Assembly (NCBI GenBank): GCA_023416275.1
Contig: JAEZIB010000192.1
Location: 3,630-67,629 of the forward strand
Source: Bacillota bacterium
GTDB taxonomy: Bacteria; Bacillota; Clostridia; Acetivibrionales; DSM-1351
Direction: 5' to 3'
Length of the DNA stretch: 64,000 nucleotides
Shown here: positions 61,040 to 64,000 of the stretch, one piece after another
Position numbering within the stretch: position 1 is the stretch's first letter
Layout of the letters: each line of letters opens with the position of its first letter
Translations under genes and position numbers: made by a program
The notes under the pieces: model-generated
The model's database searches: none
What the model was told of the DNA's origin: nothing
What the model saw: the letters and a program-made list of their open reading frames with translations, nothing else

Positions 61040-61843
61040 ATGAACTATATAAAAGCTGATATCGGACATGTGGATGAAGTTTACAGTTTGCTAAAGAGGA
61101 CTATTGCGTCAATTTATCCTAAATATTATCCTAAGGAAATAGTTGATTTCTTTTTAGATTGGCACAGAAAGGAAAACATTCTCGAAGATATAATTCAAAG
61201 TAGAGCGTGGATTTTATATGACAATAATGAACTGGTTGGAACAGGTAGTATTAAAGAAAACCATATAACTAGAGTTTATGTTTCTCCCGAGTTTCAAGGA
61301 AAAGGCTATGGAAGTTACATAATGGATTGTTTGGAAAATGAAATAAGCAATAAATATGATAGAGCTATATTGGATGCATCATTACCTGCATGTTCGTTAT
61401 ATTCTCGTAGAGGCTATAAAACTATTGAACATCATAAACTAAATGTTGAAAATGGTGTATTTCTTGTATATGAAGTAATGGAAAAAGAGTTACAACAAAC
61501 AGCTTTTAAATATAATGGTAAAAAATTTGTTATTAAGACTAATACAGATAATGGAGATGTTAGTCCCGATACAATTTTTTTCTATCATCAAAATAAAAAT
61601 ATAATTTGGGCTGAGTATAGTGGTGGGAATATTATAAAGGGAAATATTTTGGGAAATGTAAATACGGATTTTACATTGGATTTTTTTTATCATCATATTA
61701 ATATTGATGGGGAAATCAGAATTGGAAAATGCCATAGTGTTCCGGTAATAACAAGTGACAATAAATTAGAACTACATGAAGATTGGCAATGGTTAGACGG
61801 GGATAAGACTAGAGGTAAAACTGTTCTTTCTGAAGTTCTTTGA
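61040..61843 (+). CDS. GNAT acetyltransferase fused to an N-acetylglutamate-synthase-like domain
   Basis: The 267-residue protein has an N-terminal GNAT domain (about 1-150: YVSPEFQGKGYGSYIMDCLE binds acetyl-CoA) followed by about 110 residues with FKYNGKKFVIKTNTDNGDVSPDT, FFYHQNKNIIWAEYSGG and HEDWQWLDGDKTRGKTVLSE. This second part resembles small proteins annotated as n-acetylglutamate synthase. It is 280 bases after the aminotransferase and could be a self-protection or tailoring enzyme for the cluster, or unrelated. Confidence 0.78.
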   Translation: MNYIKADIGHVDEVYSLLKRTIASIYPKYYPKEIVDFFLDWHRKENILEDIIQSRAWILYDNNELVGTGSIKENHITRVYVSPEFQGKGYGSYIMDCLENEISNKYDRAILDASLPACSLYSRRGYKTIEHHKLNVENGVFLVYEVMEKELQQTAFKYNGKKFVIKTNTDNGDVSPDTIFFYHQNKNIIWAEYSGGNIIKGNILGNVNTDFTLDFFYHHINIDGEIRIGKCHSVPVITSDNKLELHEDWQWLDGDKTRGKTVLSEVL

Positions 61844-62159
61844 AATTATATGCATCAAGTATATGTGGCATATTCATACAGCCAGGATTCTTTTCAATAA
61901 TTTCATCATATTCAAGATAATTAATAAAAGCTTTTAAGCAAGCAATTTTCCTTTTTACTGTTTTGGGCTTATATGTTTTATGTAGGTTAGTTATATAATT
62001 TGATACATTTGATTTGCTTAATTCGCCATCAGTATCCTTCATAAAGTATGTAAATTGATTTAGGTCAATTTTATAAGCCTTCAAAGATTTTTCATTTAGG
62101 TTTTTTTGGTATTTGCAAAATTCAAGATAATTAGTAGTTAATTTGTCCAAATTCAACAT
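61809..62159 (-). pseudogene. N-terminal remnant of a tyrosine recombinase
   Basis: The 116-residue protein is the core-binding (SAM-like) domain of a XerC/D-like recombinase: LNLDKLTTNYLEFCKYQKNL, KAYKIDLNQFTYFM, VKRKIACLKAFINYLEYD. It ends right after the start of the catalytic domain, so the Arg-His-Tyr active site is absent. It overlaps the end of the acetyltransferase gene by 35 bases, as if that gene was inserted or fused at this point. With the fragment at 37891 it brackets the accessory region. Confidence 0.8.
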
Positions 62160-62315
62160 TATTAATTGCTCCTTATAATATATTATTTATAAATGATATA
62201 TTATCTGCAAAAAAATGTCGAATGTTTTATATAATAGTAAATTTGTCTGGATTAGAATGTTTAGAAACCTTGAATTAAAGAATAATATTGTACCAAGCAA
62301 AATAAATCTTTAATA

Positions 62316-62349
62316 AAAGAAAAAGAGTATCGCTTACACGATGCTCATT
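62316..62349 (-). terminator. Minus-strand terminator with a possible gene remnant
   Basis: On the minus strand GAGCATCG and CGATACTC pair, followed by TTTTTCTTTT. The minus-strand frame running into it begins MKSAYIFVDFENFKG, like the start of a PIN/NYN-type protein, then is lost, suggesting a truncated gene of which only the first residues remain. Most of the 660 bases between the recombinase remnant and the kinase gene hold nothing else. Confidence 0.5.
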
Positions 62350-62625
62350 TCCTTTGAAGTTTTCGAAATCTACAAATATATAGGCAGATTTCATCCTATA
62401 AATAGGATAATTATTAAAAACGTATATAGAAGGATAAACTATAAATATACGTATACCACACAAAACAAGCAGTGTATATTTCAAGAATAAGTTGGGGATC
62501 AAAGTAGTGTTCAATATTTAAAATCTATAGAACACTACCTTGATACATCTTTGTGTTTTGTTGCTTGACATACTTTTGATATGAAATATACTCTCTTATA
62601 AAGTTTATACTAAAACAATTAAGAA

Positions 62626-62675
62626 ATAAAGGTGAAATAAGTCACTGCATATATAGTGACCTATATCACCTTTAT
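62626..62675. promoter_or_regulatory. Nested hairpin upstream of the kinase gene
   Basis: ATAAAGGTGA (62626-62635) pairs with TCACCTTTAT (62666-62675), and inside it GTCACT pairs with AGTGAC. It lies about 150 bases before the kinase start and might be a terminator or an operator. Confidence 0.5.
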
Positions 62676-62821
62676 GAAGATTTGAAGATATTGTTAACAA
62701 TGCATAATCATGCTATAATACAAGTATATTTAGCAATATTTTTATGATATTACTTATGTTAATCTGCAAGGTAGCATACCCAGACTTAGAATATTAGTTT
62801 TGACTTGAAATGGGGTATAGT

Positions 62822-64000
62822 GTGTTTGATATTGGAAGTACAATAGATGAGAGATTTAAGGTTTTAGAAATAATCGGAGAGGGAATAACCAGTTTTGTTC
62901 TGAAAGTTTATGACATTCGTTCGAACAGAGAATTTGCTTTAAAGGTATTAAAGCCTCAGATTACATCTAGCTACATTGAACATATTATACGATTTAAAAA
63001 AGAAGCAGCTATTATCAATAGCTTTGACCATCCCAATATCGTGAAAACATATGGTATTGGAGAGTTTAAAGGATATCCTTATGTAATTATGGAATTACTT
63101 AATGGAACTAATCTATCTTCTAAATTAATAGACAATAAACCCATAAAAATAAATGAGGCTTTAGAAATAACTTTATATATTGCAAAGGCACTTGAATACG
63201 TGCATAGCAAAGGAATCATCCATAGAGATATCAAACCGGCTAATATATTTATTACTGAGAATGTAGTAGACTACTCAAAAAGTGTTAAGGTTCTTGATTT
63301 TGGTGTTTCTATTCTGATGGATTCAACAGAGTTGAAAACTCCGTTAGCAATATCTGGCACGTGGGCATATATGTCACCTGAGGCTATAGGAATAGTAAAT
63401 AAGGTGCTAGATGAGAGAAGTGATATATATTCTTTTGGAATATTAATTTATCATATGTTTACAGGTAAAGCTCCTATTTTTGGAGATGACATAAATACGA
63501 TTATCCATATGCATGCGGCTTTTAATCCACCAAATCCAAGTGAAGTTAATCCGGCTATTGATAGTACCCTAGAGAAAATTATTTTAAAACTGATAGCCAA
63601 GGATCCAGAGCAACGTTATTCAACAGTATCGGGCCTTATTTATGATATAAACAGGTACATTAATGGTGGTAGAAACTTCAATATTGGGTGTAAAGATAAA
63701 AAGAAAAAAGTAAGCTTTTATATCAGCATGATAGAGCGTGACCGAGAAACTCAGGTACTTTTAGAGGCAATAAAAAATGCCTCTAGTAAAAAGGGAAGTA
63801 CAGTATTAATAGCTGGTGAATCGGGTATTGGAAAAAGTAGATTGGTCAGAGAAATACGAAGCTATGTCTATAAAAATAATGGGATGTTCCTGAAAGGAAG
63901 ATGTATAAATAATGAGAACAAAAATCCGTATCAGCCATTTAAAGACATAATAGATGATTATTTAAACAAATATAATGATTATGATACTGCTATTCAGCTC
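62822..64000 (+). CDS. Serine/threonine protein kinase with AAA-type ATPase domain (partial)
   Basis: The visible 393 residues hold a complete Hanks-type kinase domain: IGEGITSFVLKVYD, catalytic Lys in FALKVLK, IIHRDIKPANIF, KVLDFGVSI (DFG), GTWAYMSPEA. From about residue 300 a predicted-ATPase domain starts (ERDRETQVLLEAI, Walker A AGESGIGKS). Such kinase-ATPase proteins are often over 1000 residues and may add GAF and histidine kinase parts; here the gene runs off the window. A GTG at 62822 or an ATG at 62810 could be the start. Confidence 0.9.
   Translation, partial: MFDIGSTIDERFKVLEIIGEGITSFVLKVYDIRSNREFALKVLKPQITSSYIEHIIRFKKEAAIINSFDHPNIVKTYGIGEFKGYPYVIMELLNGTNLSSKLIDNKPIKINEALEITLYIAKALEYVHSKGIIHRDIKPANIFITENVVDYSKSVKVLDFGVSILMDSTELKTPLAISGTWAYMSPEAIGIVNKVLDERSDIYSFGILIYHMFTGKAPIFGDDINTIIHMHAAFNPPNPSEVNPAIDSTLEKIILKLIAKDPEQRYSTVSGLIYDINRYINGGRNFNIGCKDKKKKVSFYISMIERDRETQVLLEAIKNASSKKGSTVLIAGESGIGKSRLVREIRSYVYKNNGMFLKGRCINNENKNPYQPFKDIIDDYLNKYNDYDTAIQL

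Noticed and set aside
43515..61843. Closthioamide biosynthesis cluster
   Set aside because: A PP-loop enzyme, carrier protein and adenylation enzyme are shared ideas, but there is no chorismate-lyase gene or the other expected genes, while LeuCD-like, ETF and radical SAM genes do not fit.
43515..61843. Conventional modular NRPS or PKS
   Set aside because: No condensation, ketosynthase-acyltransferase or thioesterase modules are seen; adenylation and carrier proteins are free-standing.
37891..62159. One integrase gene split by insertion of the 24-kb block
   Set aside because: The two fragments have the right order and strand, but together (116 plus 81 residues) lack the central part of a recombinase, so a simple split is not supported.
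62275..62514. 79-codon minus-strand frame as a gene
   Set aside because: It runs through a terminator hairpin and has no domain beyond the short MKSAYIFVDFENFKG start; kept only as a possible remnant.
1..64000. CRISPR array
   Set aside because: The only regularly spaced repeats are the in-frame units of rlmB and the leader and 60-bp repeats; none has the repeat-spacer layout.

Overview
The window is AT-rich and tightly packed, with strong GGAGG ribosome-binding sites. It carries a nitrogen-fixation/molybdenum locus with a split homocitrate synthase (nifV-omega, nifV-alpha), a SigH sporulation/stationary-phase sigma factor, a cysE-cysS-mrnC-rlmB-(yacP)-sigH synteny block and a GH3 glycosidase. 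Together these suggest an anaerobic, spore-forming, diazotrophic, plant-polymer-using clostridium, for example the Ruminiclostridium group. This is inferred from content; no 16S gene is present.

0-5.3 kb: end of a nif locus (2Fe-2S ferredoxin, nifV-omega, nifV-alpha) followed by modABC molybdate uptake. 5.4-13.9 kb: thiol/redox genes (TlpA-like thioredoxin, CcdA, glutaredoxin-like protein, thioredoxin-thioredoxin reductase fusion), an OmpR-type two-component system and a CarD-like regulator. 14-22.8 kb: secreted thermolysin-like protease with seven C-terminal repeats, AraC regulator, GH3 enzyme and a copper-amine-oxidase-N-domain protein. 23-25.6 kb: methionine genes metY and metA. 25.9-37.8 kb: housekeeping genes (DUF6062, RibD-like, OGG-type glycosylase, DUF3343, a probable structured ncRNA, cysE, cysS, NlpC/P60, exonuclease III, Mini-III, RlmB, a decayed yacP, sigH, tRNA-Gly, tRNA-Thr).

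37.9-62.2 kb is accessory. It starts right after tRNA-Thr, where Firmicutes usually carry rpmG-secE-nusG, and has a broken tyrosine recombinase at each end. The first part holds a putative defence-like cassette: a nuclease/helicase/LexA-like protease fusion, a MazG-like protein and a frameshifted third gene. The second part (42.7-61.8 kb) is an 18-gene co-directional biosynthetic cluster that matches no pathway I can name. It combines 2-oxoacid chain-extension enzymes (homocitrate-synthase-like, LeuC/LeuD-like, aminotransferase), a fused ETF, a TtcA-like PP-loop enzyme, a KAS III-like protein, a free carrier protein and free adenylation enzyme, two radical-SAM enzymes, two prephenate-dehydratase-like proteins that lack the TRF motif, a methyltransferase and an intracellular subtilisin-like protease, under a LytTR regulator.

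A second notable signal is a dispersed leader element (near 0.4, 10.5, 26.7 and 28.8 kb) ending in GTGGGAGGT just before start codons of unrelated genes. Its stems covary between copies and it has an anti-Shine-Dalgarno segment, so it looks like a repeated cis-acting RNA that could gate translation. The window ends inside a large Ser/Thr kinase-ATPase gene.
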